A stretch of DNA of 64,000 nucleotides from Pseudomonadales bacterium (GTDB lineage Bacteria > Pseudomonadota > Gammaproteobacteria > Pseudomonadales > Pseudohongiellaceae): NCBI GenBank assembly GCA_012103535.1, contig WLWQ01000002.1, positions 744,001 to 808,000 on the forward strand. The letters are read 5' to 3'. A model generated the notes under the pieces. It was not told the origin of the DNA. It saw nothing but the letters and a program-made list of their open reading frames with translations, and did no database searches. Positions 16,683-24,943 of the stretch are shown here, piece after piece. The position numbers and the translations under genes are program-made. Each line of letters starts with the position of its first letter. Position 1 is the first letter of the stretch.

Positions 16683-19600
16683 ATGAGAACTCCCATTACA
16701 TGGTTTGTCCATAACCCTGTTGCCACAAATTTGATGATGATGATTTTCCTGGTGGGAGGATTCATTTCCTACTTGAATCTAAACCAGGAAGAATTTCCAG
16801 ATATTGATTTCGGCATGATCCAGGTTAACGTTGCTTATTTGGGTGCTACCCCTGAAGAATCCGAATTAGGCGTTTGCCTGCGTATTGAAGAAGCCCTGGA
16901 AGGCACTGAAGATATAGAACGCTTGACTACCACAGCTCGAGAAGGGGGCTGTGATGGAACATTGCAATTAACTACCGGCGCTGATCTTAATCGCGTACTG
17001 AACGATGTTAAGGGCAAGATCGATGCGGTAACTACTTTTCCTCTAGAAACTGAAAAGCCCATAGTGCGAGCATTCAGTAGTATGGGTAATGTGATGACCA
17101 TGGCTTTGGCATCAGATTCAGATGATCGAAATTTGAAAGAAGTTGCCGAAGGTATTCGCAATGACATCATCGATCTCGATGAAGTGTCATCGGTCAATAT
17201 CGAATACATAAGGCCGTTTGAGATATCTATTGAAGTCTCCGAATTAACCCTGCGCCAATACGGTCTAACGTTGGATCAAATCTCTCGCGCTATCGATCGT
17301 GCTTCTCTGGATTTGCCCGGGGGTACTATTCGTTCCGATTCCGGAGAAATCTTGTTGCGCACCAAGGGCCAGGTTTACACCGGAGACGAATATGAAAATA
17401 TTGTTGTCCAATCATACCCAGATGGAACTCAGCTAAGGCTTGGTCAGATCGCGACCATTCGTGACGGCTTCGAAGAAGGCTATCTTGATGCGCGACTGAA
17501 TGGCACTAACGCCGCGATTATCGACGTATTAAGAGTCGGCGATGAAGATATTGTTAGAGCCGCCCGTGAAGTTCGCGCCTATATGGACTCCACCAATTTC
17601 GATTTGCCAGAGGGTATGACCTTACAGGTCATTACCGACTCCGCTGTTGGAACCCAAGTTCGCATCGCTACAGTAGCTAAGAATGCCTACACGGGTTTGT
17701 TGTTGGTATTAGTTATTCTCGCTCTGTTCTTGCGATTCAAAGTTGCTATCTGGGTAGCAGCAGGAATTCCCATTGCAATAGCAGGAGCATTGGCTCTGTT
17801 TCCAACCGTTGGGCTTACAATCTCATCACTAACAGTAATGGGTTTCATCCTAGTACTAGGGATAGTCGTGGATGATGCTATTGTAGTTGGTGAACGTATT
17901 CATGCCTTTGAGCGCAAGGGTTACAGCAAAGACGAGGCCGCGATCGAAGGAACGATGGAAGTTTCTGTACCAGTTATTTTTGGAGTACTCACTACTATTG
18001 CGGCATTTTTGCCCATTCTCTTGCTTGATGGGCAGATGGGTGCGTTCTTTAATGCCATCGGCGCTGTAGTTGTTTTCTGTCTCATTGCCAGTCTGATTGA
18101 GTCACAACTCATCCTGCCCGGCCACATAGCCCATCGGAAAACTGAAGGATACCTCGGAGAGAGTTGGCCAATCGTTAAGTACTGGCAGGCTCTGCAGGGC
18201 AAGATTGCCTATAGCATGGAATACTTTGCTGAACATGGTTACCGTCGTGCGCTGAAAAAAGTTTTGAAATACCGTTATGCGGCTTGGGCAACTGCTACCG
18301 GAGTAATAATCATTACAGTAGCGCTATTGATGAGTGGCCGCGTAATATTTCAATTTATGCCAAGTGTTGAAGGCGATGTAGTTTACGGCACATTACAAAT
18401 GCCTCCTGGGGTGCCAGCTCAGGTTACTGTAGACGCAATTGAAATTATCGAACAAAAGGCATTGGAAGTTGTCGCAGAGTTGGAAGAAGAATTAGTTGGC
18501 CTTAAAGCTTCCGGTATGGCGCCACAATCAACAGATCGAGTTGTAGAGTCGGTTCTTACGATTATTGGTGGTCGTGCTCCGCGGGGAGGGCCAGGTGGCG
18601 GCATGAGGGGCGCTGGTTCTAGCAATGAGGCCGAAATTGTGTTGTACCTGACCCCATTCTTTGATCGTGGACAAATAAGTTCTGCAGTAGTTCGTGATCG
18701 CTGGCGTGAAAAAGTAGGCACTATTCCCGATGCATTAGAGTTAACTTTCGTATCCGACGTTTTTTCAGCAGGTGATGCCATTAATTATCGTCTTGAAGGT
18801 CGAGACGAAGACAACTTGAAAATCGCTTCTACGCAGTTACGGGAAGAACTTGCTCGGTATCCAGGAGTGTTCGATATCTCTGATTCGTTTCGAGCTGGTA
18901 AGCAAGAAGTTCAAATCGAGTTATTGGAGCGAGGTAAAACCCTTGGTCTGACCTTAAATGATATCGCTACTCAAGTGCGGCAAGCTTTCTATGGGGCAGA
19001 GTCGCAGCGAATTCAGCGCGGTACCGATGATATACGTGTCATGGTTCGTTACCCAGAAGCAGAACGACGATCTTTGGGAAATCTGGAAGATCTAATGGTT
19101 CGGACTCCTAGCGGAGCCGAAGTACCATTTTTGAGCATTGCCGATTTTTCCTTGGGAAATAGCTATTCCAGTATTAATCGTCAGGACGGTCGGCGCATTA
19201 TTACTGTGCGTGCGGATGTGGATAGAACCGTAGTAAAGCCTGACGAAATTCGCGCCGAAATGATTGCAAAGTTTCGTAATCAGTGGCAGCAGGAATTAGA
19301 TGTTGAGATGGTAATTGGTGGAGAAGGAGAGCAACAACTAGAATCCTTGTCTGACTTACTTTCTACGTTTCCTATAGCAATGATGGTTATATTTGCATTA
19401 CTTGCTATACCGTTAAAATCATACTTACAGCCTTTGGTTATCATGAGTGTTATCCCGTTCGGAGCAATCGGCGCGATTTGCGGTCACTTCATTATGGGTG
19501 CAGATCTAGTCTTCTTCTCCTTATTGGGAATAATTGCTTTAAGTGGAGTAGTAGTAAATGCGAGCCTGGTGTTGGTGGTTTCCATCAATCGATTGCGCGC

Positions 19601-19883
19601 GGAAGGCATGGGAATGGTTAATGCTGTTTCAAAAGCTGGTGAGATGCGCTTTCGACCCATTGTACTTACTTCGATAACAACATTTATTGGTTTGATCCCG
19701 CTAATTGTTACCGCGAATCCAGCAACATTCTTCGTAATTCCAATGGCTATATCATTGGCGTTTGGAGTGCTATTCGCAACCGTAATTACTTTATTCCTGG
19801 TACCAAGTCTGTATTTAATATTGCATGACTTTATCGGTCACACCGATAGCGCAGAAGAAAGAGCGCTGGCGTACCAGCACTAA
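16683..19883 (+). CDS. RND efflux transporter permease
   Basis: The 1066-residue protein has the two-fold RND plan: a membrane helix, a large periplasmic loop, six helices, then the repeat. GIVVDDAIVVGERI in the fourth helix has the aspartate pair used in proton relay. The opening TWFVHNPVATNLMMM and the ending LFLVPSLYLILHDFIG are typical of the AcrB/HAE-like family. The second periplasmic loop contains a glycine-rich insert (GGRAPRGGPGGGMRGAG, about 626-642). With the adaptor it should export small molecules from the periplasm or inner leaflet. It is likely controlled by the GntR regulator upstream. Confidence 0.93.
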   Translation: MRTPITWFVHNPVATNLMMMIFLVGGFISYLNLNQEEFPDIDFGMIQVNVAYLGATPEESELGVCLRIEEALEGTEDIERLTTTAREGGCDGTLQLTTGADLNRVLNDVKGKIDAVTTFPLETEKPIVRAFSSMGNVMTMALASDSDDRNLKEVAEGIRNDIIDLDEVSSVNIEYIRPFEISIEVSELTLRQYGLTLDQISRAIDRASLDLPGGTIRSDSGEILLRTKGQVYTGDEYENIVVQSYPDGTQLRLGQIATIRDGFEEGYLDARLNGTNAAIIDVLRVGDEDIVRAAREVRAYMDSTNFDLPEGMTLQVITDSAVGTQVRIATVAKNAYTGLLLVLVILALFLRFKVAIWVAAGIPIAIAGALALFPTVGLTISSLTVMGFILVLGIVVDDAIVVGERIHAFERKGYSKDEAAIEGTMEVSVPVIFGVLTTIAAFLPILLLDGQMGAFFNAIGAVVVFCLIASLIESQLILPGHIAHRKTEGYLGESWPIVKYWQALQGKIAYSMEYFAEHGYRRALKKVLKYRYAAWATATGVIIITVALLMSGRVIFQFMPSVEGDVVYGTLQMPPGVPAQVTVDAIEIIEQKALEVVAELEEELVGLKASGMAPQSTDRVVESVLTIIGGRAPRGGPGGGMRGAGSSNEAEIVLYLTPFFDRGQISSAVVRDRWREKVGTIPDALELTFVSDVFSAGDAINYRLEGRDEDNLKIASTQLREELARYPGVFDISDSFRAGKQEVQIELLERGKTLGLTLNDIATQVRQAFYGAESQRIQRGTDDIRVMVRYPEAERRSLGNLEDLMVRTPSGAEVPFLSIADFSLGNSYSSINRQDGRRIITVRADVDRTVVKPDEIRAEMIAKFRNQWQQELDVEMVIGGEGEQQLESLSDLLSTFPIAMMVIFALLAIPLKSYLQPLVIMSVIPFGAIGAICGHFIMGADLVFFSLLGIIALSGVVVNASLVLVVSINRLRAEGMGMVNAVSKAGEMRFRPIVLTSITTFIGLIPLIVTANPATFFVIPMAISLAFGVLFATVITLFLVPSLYLILHDFIGHTDSAEERALAYQH

Positions 19884-19921
19884 TTCTATTACCCTTAGCG
19901 CCCTCTAAAAATAGTTGTAAG

Positions 19922-19953
19922 GACACAGAAAACAAGGATTGCTTTTCTGTGTC
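19922..19953. terminator. hairpin between the RND operon and the next gene
   Basis: GACACAGAAAA (19922-19932) pairs with TTTTCTGTGTC (19943-19953) over a 10-base loop. It ends 14 bases before the next ATG. It could end the efflux transcript or act in the leader of the hydrolase gene; a clean T-run is lacking. Confidence 0.55.
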
Positions 19954-19967
19954 TTGCGAGAACCTTT

Positions 19968-21188
19968 ATGCATAGAGCTCTCTCTTTTTTACTGCTTGTT
20001 TCCATAAGCGGACTGGTTGCTGCGCAACAAAACCGTATCGATATCATTGGTGAAGACGCTCCGGAACTTGCTCAATTTGGAGACTATGGAGTTGGTGTCC
20101 GGACCATAGAAGTAGTTGCGCAAAATCGAATCGACATAATAAACACGCCACGGGGTGGCGAAACTGCGCACTACGATAGAAAACTTACATTAGAAATATG
20201 GTACCCAGCAGACTTGCAAGGTGCAGAGCCGGGCACTCAGTATCAGGCCATTACAAGAAATCCTGACATTACTGCTACGCTAAGCGGCAGGGCGGTTCGC
20301 GACGCAGAACCTTTGAGAGCAGCAGGACCTTATCCCTTAATCATAATTTCTCATGGCTATCCCGGAAATCGCTTCTTGATGAGTCACACCGGTGAGAACC
20401 TGGCCAGCAAAGGTTATGTGGTTGCGTCAATTGATCACCCTGAAAGCACTTACGATGATCAACAAGCTTTCACCTCAACACTTTACAATCGTCCCCTGGA
20501 TCAACGCCACGTGCTCAGCACGATGGCCTATATCTCATCCCAGGAAGGACGGGTTTTTAGCAATATGATCGATGCCGACAACACTGGCATCGTTGGTTAT
20601 TCCATGGGTGGTTATGGATTAGTGAACAACCTGGGTGGAGGCTACAACGAAGAAAGCGTTGGTGCAGTAATGGCGCCACCCAATCGCTTACTGGAAGAGC
20701 ACGCGACTTCTAACCCTGATTATCGAAGTAGTCTGGATGCAAGAATAAAAGCCGGATTTGCTGTCGCGCCCTGGGGCATGAATGCAAATTTGTGGCAGGC
20801 AGATGATTTAGCAGGTATTAACGTGCCGACTTTCTATTTAGCGGGCGATCAGGATGGTGTGGCTGGTTATGAAAACGGTTCACGCGCAACCTTCGAAGCG
20901 GCGGTAAACAGTGATCGCTATTTGCTTACTTTTCATGGTGCCGGCCACAATGCTGGCGCTCCAATCCCTCTTCCGATTGAACTCGACAACGAAGAAAACG
21001 AGGGTGCTGCTGGGCACTATCTTGATGAAAACTGGGATAATGTAGTGATGAACAACATCATGGACCACTACGTCACTGCCTGGTTTGATTTTCATTTAAA
21101 AGGAATCGATCGCTCTGAATATCTTCGAACAATTCCTTCTATCTATAGAAGTCGTTTAAATCTGGAGCATTTGGCTGCTGGACAGTAA
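19968..21188 (+). CDS. exported alpha/beta hydrolase (PAF-acetylhydrolase-like)
   Basis: The 406-residue protein has a signal peptide ending near VAAQQ. The serine nucleophile elbow is GYSMGG, the oxyanion segment is IISHGYPGNR, the acid is in AGDQDGV and the histidine is in FHGAGHNAG, giving a full catalytic triad. LEIWYPA and SHTGENLASKGYVVASIDHPEST resemble the dienelactone hydrolase and platelet-activating-factor acetylhydrolase group. A short sequence, QNRIDII, occurs twice in the mature N-terminus about 30 residues apart. A periplasmic or secreted esterase is likely; the substrate is unknown. Confidence 0.85.
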   Translation: MHRALSFLLLVSISGLVAAQQNRIDIIGEDAPELAQFGDYGVGVRTIEVVAQNRIDIINTPRGGETAHYDRKLTLEIWYPADLQGAEPGTQYQAITRNPDITATLSGRAVRDAEPLRAAGPYPLIIISHGYPGNRFLMSHTGENLASKGYVVASIDHPESTYDDQQAFTSTLYNRPLDQRHVLSTMAYISSQEGRVFSNMIDADNTGIVGYSMGGYGLVNNLGGGYNEESVGAVMAPPNRLLEEHATSNPDYRSSLDARIKAGFAVAPWGMNANLWQADDLAGINVPTFYLAGDQDGVAGYENGSRATFEAAVNSDRYLLTFHGAGHNAGAPIPLPIELDNEENEGAAGHYLDENWDNVVMNNIMDHYVTAWFDFHLKGIDRSEYLRTIPSIYRSRLNLEHLAAGQ

Positions 21189-21264
21189 AGTCCTAGTCGA
21201 TCCGTTTAGATTGACAATTGCATATTTAAAGAAGTGCATGCAAACTTAGCTGCATTCATGCATG

Positions 21265-21765
21265 TCATTTGTAAGTTCGTAGAAAATTGTGGGCATAGCT
21301 AGTTTCTGGAACGATCTCTCCAGATTCAATTTTTGAAATAATTTCCAATCGATCTTCTTTGCTATCGTTTAAGACCAAATGTGAAGAAATAAAATACACA
21401 CCATTTGGAAGTCTTCTTAAATAAAGTAAGTATTCTCGGTCTTCAGCGAAATACCAGTAAGAGCTACTGCAAAGACCAGAATTAGTGACCCAATGCTGGA
21501 GTTCTATCGTTACATAATTTGTAGCTGACGTTCCTTTACGGATTTCGATAATTTCGAACCTATTCGCGCTCCAGTCATATACTAGATTTCCTCCTCCTCT
21601 AGATTCGTACTCCACGTTCACAATTTTCGCCGATACGACAAGGGCGGCAAACTGATAGTCTTTAATGTAGTAGTACTCGTCAGTATAGGGAGGGAGTATC
21701 AGTGAACATGACCATCCTATCTTTGGTGCTACAACTAAAATAATGGCTAAGCTAAAGTTTCGCAT
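21265..21765 (-). CDS. hypothetical secreted protein
   Basis: The 166-residue protein starts with a signal peptide (cut near GWSCS; Cys20 could also be lipidated though the -3 to -1 residues are atypical). The mature part reads as a beta-rich domain with three cysteines, and LYLRRLPNGVYFISSH near residue 118. A Shine-Dalgarno is not clear. No family is recognised. It is convergent with the hydrolase gene. Confidence 0.6.
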   Translation of the reverse strand: MRNFSLAIILVVAPKIGWSCSLILPPYTDEYYYIKDYQFAALVVSAKIVNVEYESRGGGNLVYDWSANRFEIIEIRKGTSATNYVTIELQHWVTNSGLCSSSYWYFAEDREYLLYLRRLPNGVYFISSHLVLNDSKEDRLEIISKIESGEIVPETSYAHNFLRTYK

Positions 21766-22270
21766 GGATTCAGAGCGATCCTGTCGTTATGCCGATTCCA
21801 AGGATTAATTAATCTGGCTTCTAAGATTCTTAAGTTGTAAGTAATACGTGGTTCTACGAAAGAAAAACCGGAGGAGCCGACTGCATAACAGCCCCTCCGG
21901 CGAAGGTAGTGTTCGTTTAACATCGGCGGTTCCAGTTAAAACCACCTGATTCAGTCTCAATGCCCAGACTTTGTAACCATGGGTGCGAGGCTGTGTTGCC
22001 TTCCAATGGTTGGGCTTGAGGCCAAATTTACCAACAATGTTTGTATGCACGCATCATTGTGGCCGGGCTTGTAATGTCAACGACTCCCTTCAAAATGCTC
22101 CCAATCATATGGAGCGTTAGTTACTGCAAAACAAGAAAAAAGATTTAGGAAAAAAGCAGTGAGAAATTCAGTAACAGTAAAGAGTCTTAACTACACAAAC
22201 AAAACTCCTGGGTAACTACTTGATTACTTACCTACTCAAATTGACTTAAATTCTAACCTTGTCTGCATGA
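21766..22270. other. gene-poor region with a minus-strand terminator
   Basis: An 81-codon open frame on the minus strand (21805-22050) runs straight through a strong minus-strand terminator and has no family likeness, so I do not call it a gene. The sequence from about 22070 down to 21863 on the minus strand has several short inverted repeats and ends in that terminator, as a small RNA would. The rest shows nothing clear. Confidence 0.4.
21863..21900 (-). terminator. rho-independent terminator, minus strand
   Basis: On the minus strand CCGGAGG pairs with CCTCCGG over an 19-base loop that itself can pair partly, followed by TTTTT and a further T-rich stretch. No protein-coding gene clearly ends here, which hints at a non-coding transcript from the minus strand. 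Confidence 0.7.
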
Positions 22271-22273
22271 TAA

Positions 22274-22308
22274 TGTTAAGTAATTAACACTATGTTAAAT
22301 ATTTAACA
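22274..22308. promoter_or_regulatory. two BlaI-type operators
   Basis: TGTTAA-gtaa-TTAACA at 22274-22289 and TGTTAA-atat-TTAACA at 22293-22308 are perfect in both arms and have the same 4-base spacer. Their centres are 19 bases apart, close to two helical turns, which suits cooperative binding of a dimeric regulator. Confidence 0.8.
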
Positions 22309-22395
22309 CATAGCAAAAGATTGTCAATGTTTTTTTCAAAAATATTTGTGACAGTTTCGTGATCAAGTCTTGAAACAGGTAACTTTTAGGAGTAA

Positions 22396-22411
22396 TGTTA
22401 ATAAATTAACA
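22396..22411. promoter_or_regulatory. third BlaI-type operator
   Basis: TGTTAA-taaa-TTAACA lies 36 bases before the TTG start of the blaI-like gene, followed at 22414 by a lone half-site TGTTAA. The position would let a bound regulator block its own transcription. Confidence 0.8.
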
Positions 22412-22446
22412 CCTGTTAAGATTAAGACGCAGCAAAGGAGTTTGAA

Positions 22447-22821
22447 TTGGCCGGTAAGCATGTATTGAGCAGACGAGAGCGCCAGCTTATGGACATTGTT
22501 TATCGCCTGGAAGAAGCAAGCGCGAAGGAGATTATGGAAGAGCTCGATGATGGTTCGAGTTATTCAACCGTTCGAACTTTGCTGCGTAAACTCATCGAGA
22601 AAAACCAAATCAAGCATAAAGAGCAGGGGCTGAAGTATATCTATTCCCCTGTGGTAAGAAGACGTACCGCTTCACGCAGAGCGCTGGAGCGAGTCGTTAG
22701 TACTTTTTTCGAAGATTCACCACTACTGGCAGTAAATTCCCTCCTTGAAATGCAGAAGGGAGGAATTACAGAAGCGGAATTAGAAGAACTGGAATCGCTG
22801 ATAGACCGTAAGAAAAAATAA
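22447..22821 (+). CDS. BlaI/MecI/CopY-family transcriptional repressor
   Basis: The 124-residue protein has the BlaI winged helix (about 5-75): LSRRERQLMDIVYRLEEASAKEI and STVRTLLRKLIEKNQI are the family's first and recognition helices. The C-terminal part (80-124) is the helical dimer region where cognate proteases cut in BlaI relatives. The start is a TTG with AAGGAG 6 bases before it. It lies 14 bases ahead of an M56 protease gene, the classical repressor and sensor-protease order. Three palindromes upstream are its probable binding sites, and a fourth lies before the TonB-like gene at 2357. Confidence 0.92.
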   Translation: MAGKHVLSRRERQLMDIVYRLEEASAKEIMEELDDGSSYSTVRTLLRKLIEKNQIKHKEQGLKYIYSPVVRRRTASRRALERVVSTFFEDSPLLAVNSLLEMQKGGITEAELEELESLIDRKKK

Positions 22822-22835
22822 AAAGCGAGAATGCT

Positions 22836-24173
22836 ATGGTTCCATCTGCTTTGCTGGAGGTACCTTCAGCTTTAAGCCATGAAGTCGCGTTTATGGCAAC
22901 AAGCATCGACTTGTTGTTCAAGTCTCTGATAATCGTTCTGATTACTAATGTTATCGCTCGGAAATTTTTTAGTAAGCTGGGGAATACTGGAGTCTATGCA
23001 CTTTGGATAACAGCTTTCGTTTGTATGCTGCTGCTTCCAGTATTTTCATCATCACTTGCTCCATCCGCCGGCTTTATTGACGGTCCCAATCCTTTCAGTC
23101 TTATCACTATCCCTTTGCTGAGAGAAATTAATATCTCTAGCGATAATTCACTTATTGCAACATCCTGGTTACGGGCGATGCTGTTTGTATATTTTTCCGT
23201 ACTGCTGTTTCTCGTAACTCGATTCTATCTTTCGATAAAGCGAGTAAACGAGATCGCGAATCAGGCAAATAAGACACTACCACTGTATATGCAAAAGCTC
23301 GTGGACCGCCTCTGTCTTGAACTTAGCGTTGATAAGCATATCCAGTTTGGGATTAGCGAATTTGTAGAAACGCCATTTAGTGCCGGTTTTAAAGACTACG
23401 CAATTATCTTGCCGGTTAGCGCTTTGGAATGGGATCGTAAAACTCTTGAAAACGTAATTGTGCATGAGCTAAGTCATATTCAACGAGGCGATTATATCGC
23501 CCTGTTGCTTTGTGAAGTAGGAACCTATGTATTCTGGTTTAATCCCTTTGCCTGGGTAATTAATTCCAAAATTAAGAATTCCGCAGAGTTCAATTGTGAT
23601 GATAGCGTTTTGTTAAGAGGAGCATCGAGTTGCCGTTATGCTCAAGACCTGGTGGAAGTCGCGCGCAATGTAATGAAAGGCAGGCGCCAGCGCTTGTTCG
23701 CACAGTTCATGATTGATACTTCTGAAATTGAGACAAGAGTAGTAAATATTCTGCAACAACCACCGGTTCGAAAATGGTCGTCTTTTCCCGTTATTACATC
23801 CTGTATCGTGCTGAGTGGAATCATATTGGCCAGCAGTGCCAATGCGCGACTGATCTCTACGAATTACCACGACTTCGTGCAATCCAGCCGTGCTCTCTAT
23901 ATGGAAAAACCAGTCTATCCTCTAGAAGCTTACAACGAGGGGCTACAAGGATGGGTATTGTTAAAGTTTGATATCGACGCAAACGGCGTAGTGCCAACAG
24001 AGACCATTGATATCGAGTTTTCTCAGCCGCCAGGAGTTTTTGAGCGAGTATCAATTGCGACACTTGAAAATTATCGCTACGAGCCCAAGCGAATCAACGG
24101 TGAGCGAGTTATATCCGAAGACGAGCGATTTATGTTCCGCTTTCGACTGCCTAAAATGGAAGCAGCGGATTGA
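22836..24173 (+). CDS. M56 BlaR1-like membrane protease with C-terminal TonB domain
   Basis: The 445-residue protein has four to five membrane helices, an M56 metalloprotease site HELSH (His210-His214) with a downstream glutamate (Glu251 in NSAEFNCDD), a last membrane helix near 318-334 and then, in place of the penicillin-binding sensor of BlaR1, a TonB-type domain (about 356-437: KPVYPLEAYNEGLQGWVLLKF). BlaR1 relatives cut BlaI when a signal is sensed outside the inner membrane. Here the exported domain is TonB-like, so the signal may be contact with an outer-membrane receptor or a periplasmic load rather than a beta-lactam. It follows the repressor gene by 14 bases. Confidence 0.9.
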   Translation: MVPSALLEVPSALSHEVAFMATSIDLLFKSLIIVLITNVIARKFFSKLGNTGVYALWITAFVCMLLLPVFSSSLAPSAGFIDGPNPFSLITIPLLREINISSDNSLIATSWLRAMLFVYFSVLLFLVTRFYLSIKRVNEIANQANKTLPLYMQKLVDRLCLELSVDKHIQFGISEFVETPFSAGFKDYAIILPVSALEWDRKTLENVIVHELSHIQRGDYIALLLCEVGTYVFWFNPFAWVINSKIKNSAEFNCDDSVLLRGASSCRYAQDLVEVARNVMKGRRQRLFAQFMIDTSEIETRVVNILQQPPVRKWSSFPVITSCIVLSGIILASSANARLISTNYHDFVQSSRALYMEKPVYPLEAYNEGLQGWVLLKFDIDANGVVPTETIDIEFSQPPGVFERVSIATLENYRYEPKRINGERVISEDERFMFRFRLPKMEAAD

Positions 24174-24240
24174 GTTTAAAAGTCATTCCTGAATTTCAAT
24201 ATCCTTTTCATTGAATCTTCTAAAATAGCCGTAAACACAC

Positions 24241-24252
24241 TAACTTAAGTTA
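24241..24252. promoter_or_regulatory. 12-bp perfect palindrome, possible operator
   Basis: TAACTTAAGTTA lies 92 bases before the HTH-DUF805 gene, flanked by CAC on the left and AGTG on the right, which extends the symmetry with one skipped base. It could be the site for that gene's own HTH domain. Confidence 0.4.
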
Positions 24253-24344
24253 AGTGTCGTATTTCTGTCGTTATAAATTCGTTACAAACTAGCCAAGAAT
24301 TGAGATATCTTTAAGGCGCTCCTTACCTTTTTGGGAAAAGATGA

Positions 24345-24875
24345 ATGAAGGTAAATTCGAAACTTGTAAAAGAGTTGCGATTAAACAAGCAATGGTCGCA
24401 AACGCAGTTAGCAGAAGCTTGTGGCCTCAATCTCAGGACAATTCAGCGGCTGGAAAATTCAGGAAGTGCTTCTTTTGAGTCCGTTTCCGCTTTAGCAGCA
24501 GTTTTTGACATTAATGCCAACGAGCTTGTAGTAGCTGCGAATGTCAACGTCGATACTCCATTCGAATCGGTCAAAACCTGCCTGTTTAAATACGGAAATT
24601 TTTCCGATAAAGCCTCTAAATCAGAGTACTGGTGGTTTTTTGTTTTCCTGTTAATTGTAGTTGCAATAGCCAAACTGCTTAATGAAACTCTATTTCAAAT
24701 CATAGGTATTCTGGCGCTGCTTCCCTTTATTGCAGTCGGACACAGACGTCTAAAAGATACAGGTGAAAGTGGGTGGTGGCAGTTACTCTTACTCGTGCCC
24801 TATGGGCAAGTCGTTGTATTTTACTTACTTGCTCAAGATGCGAAGTGCAAATCTACAAGGATTGAAACTTCCTAA
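24345..24875 (+). CDS. XRE helix-turn-helix fused to a DUF805 membrane domain
   Basis: The 176-residue protein starts with a Cro/C1-type HTH (about 4-60; SQTQLAEACGLNLRTIQRLENS) and continues with a DUF805 domain (about 74-170). The latter has the family marks YGNFSDKASKSEYWWFF, three hydrophobic helices and GHRRLKDTGESGWWQLLLLVP. It would be a membrane-held DNA-binding protein with the HTH in the cytoplasm. DUF805 proteins usually lack an HTH, so this is an uncommon fusion, though I believe similar architectures exist. A perfect palindrome upstream may be its operator. Confidence 0.88.
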   Translation: MKVNSKLVKELRLNKQWSQTQLAEACGLNLRTIQRLENSGSASFESVSALAAVFDINANELVVAANVNVDTPFESVKTCLFKYGNFSDKASKSEYWWFFVFLLIVVAIAKLLNETLFQIIGILALLPFIAVGHRRLKDTGESGWWQLLLLVPYGQVVVFYLLAQDAKCKSTRIETS

Positions 24876-24943
24876 CACTGCTAGCACGAACTTAAATACA
24901 GCATTCCAACTTTTAGAATTCCATTGGCAGTTAAGTAAATCCG

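Noticed and set aside
21805..22050. 81-codon open frame on the minus strand
   Set aside because: It runs through a strong terminator, has no ribosome site and no family likeness.
21868..22060. Integron attC-like site
   Set aside because: GTTGGGC and GTTAAAC core-like words exist but do not pair with each other, and there is no integrase.
22836..24173. True beta-lactam resistance locus
   Set aside because: No penicillin-binding domain or beta-lactamase gene is present; only the repressor and protease parts are shared.
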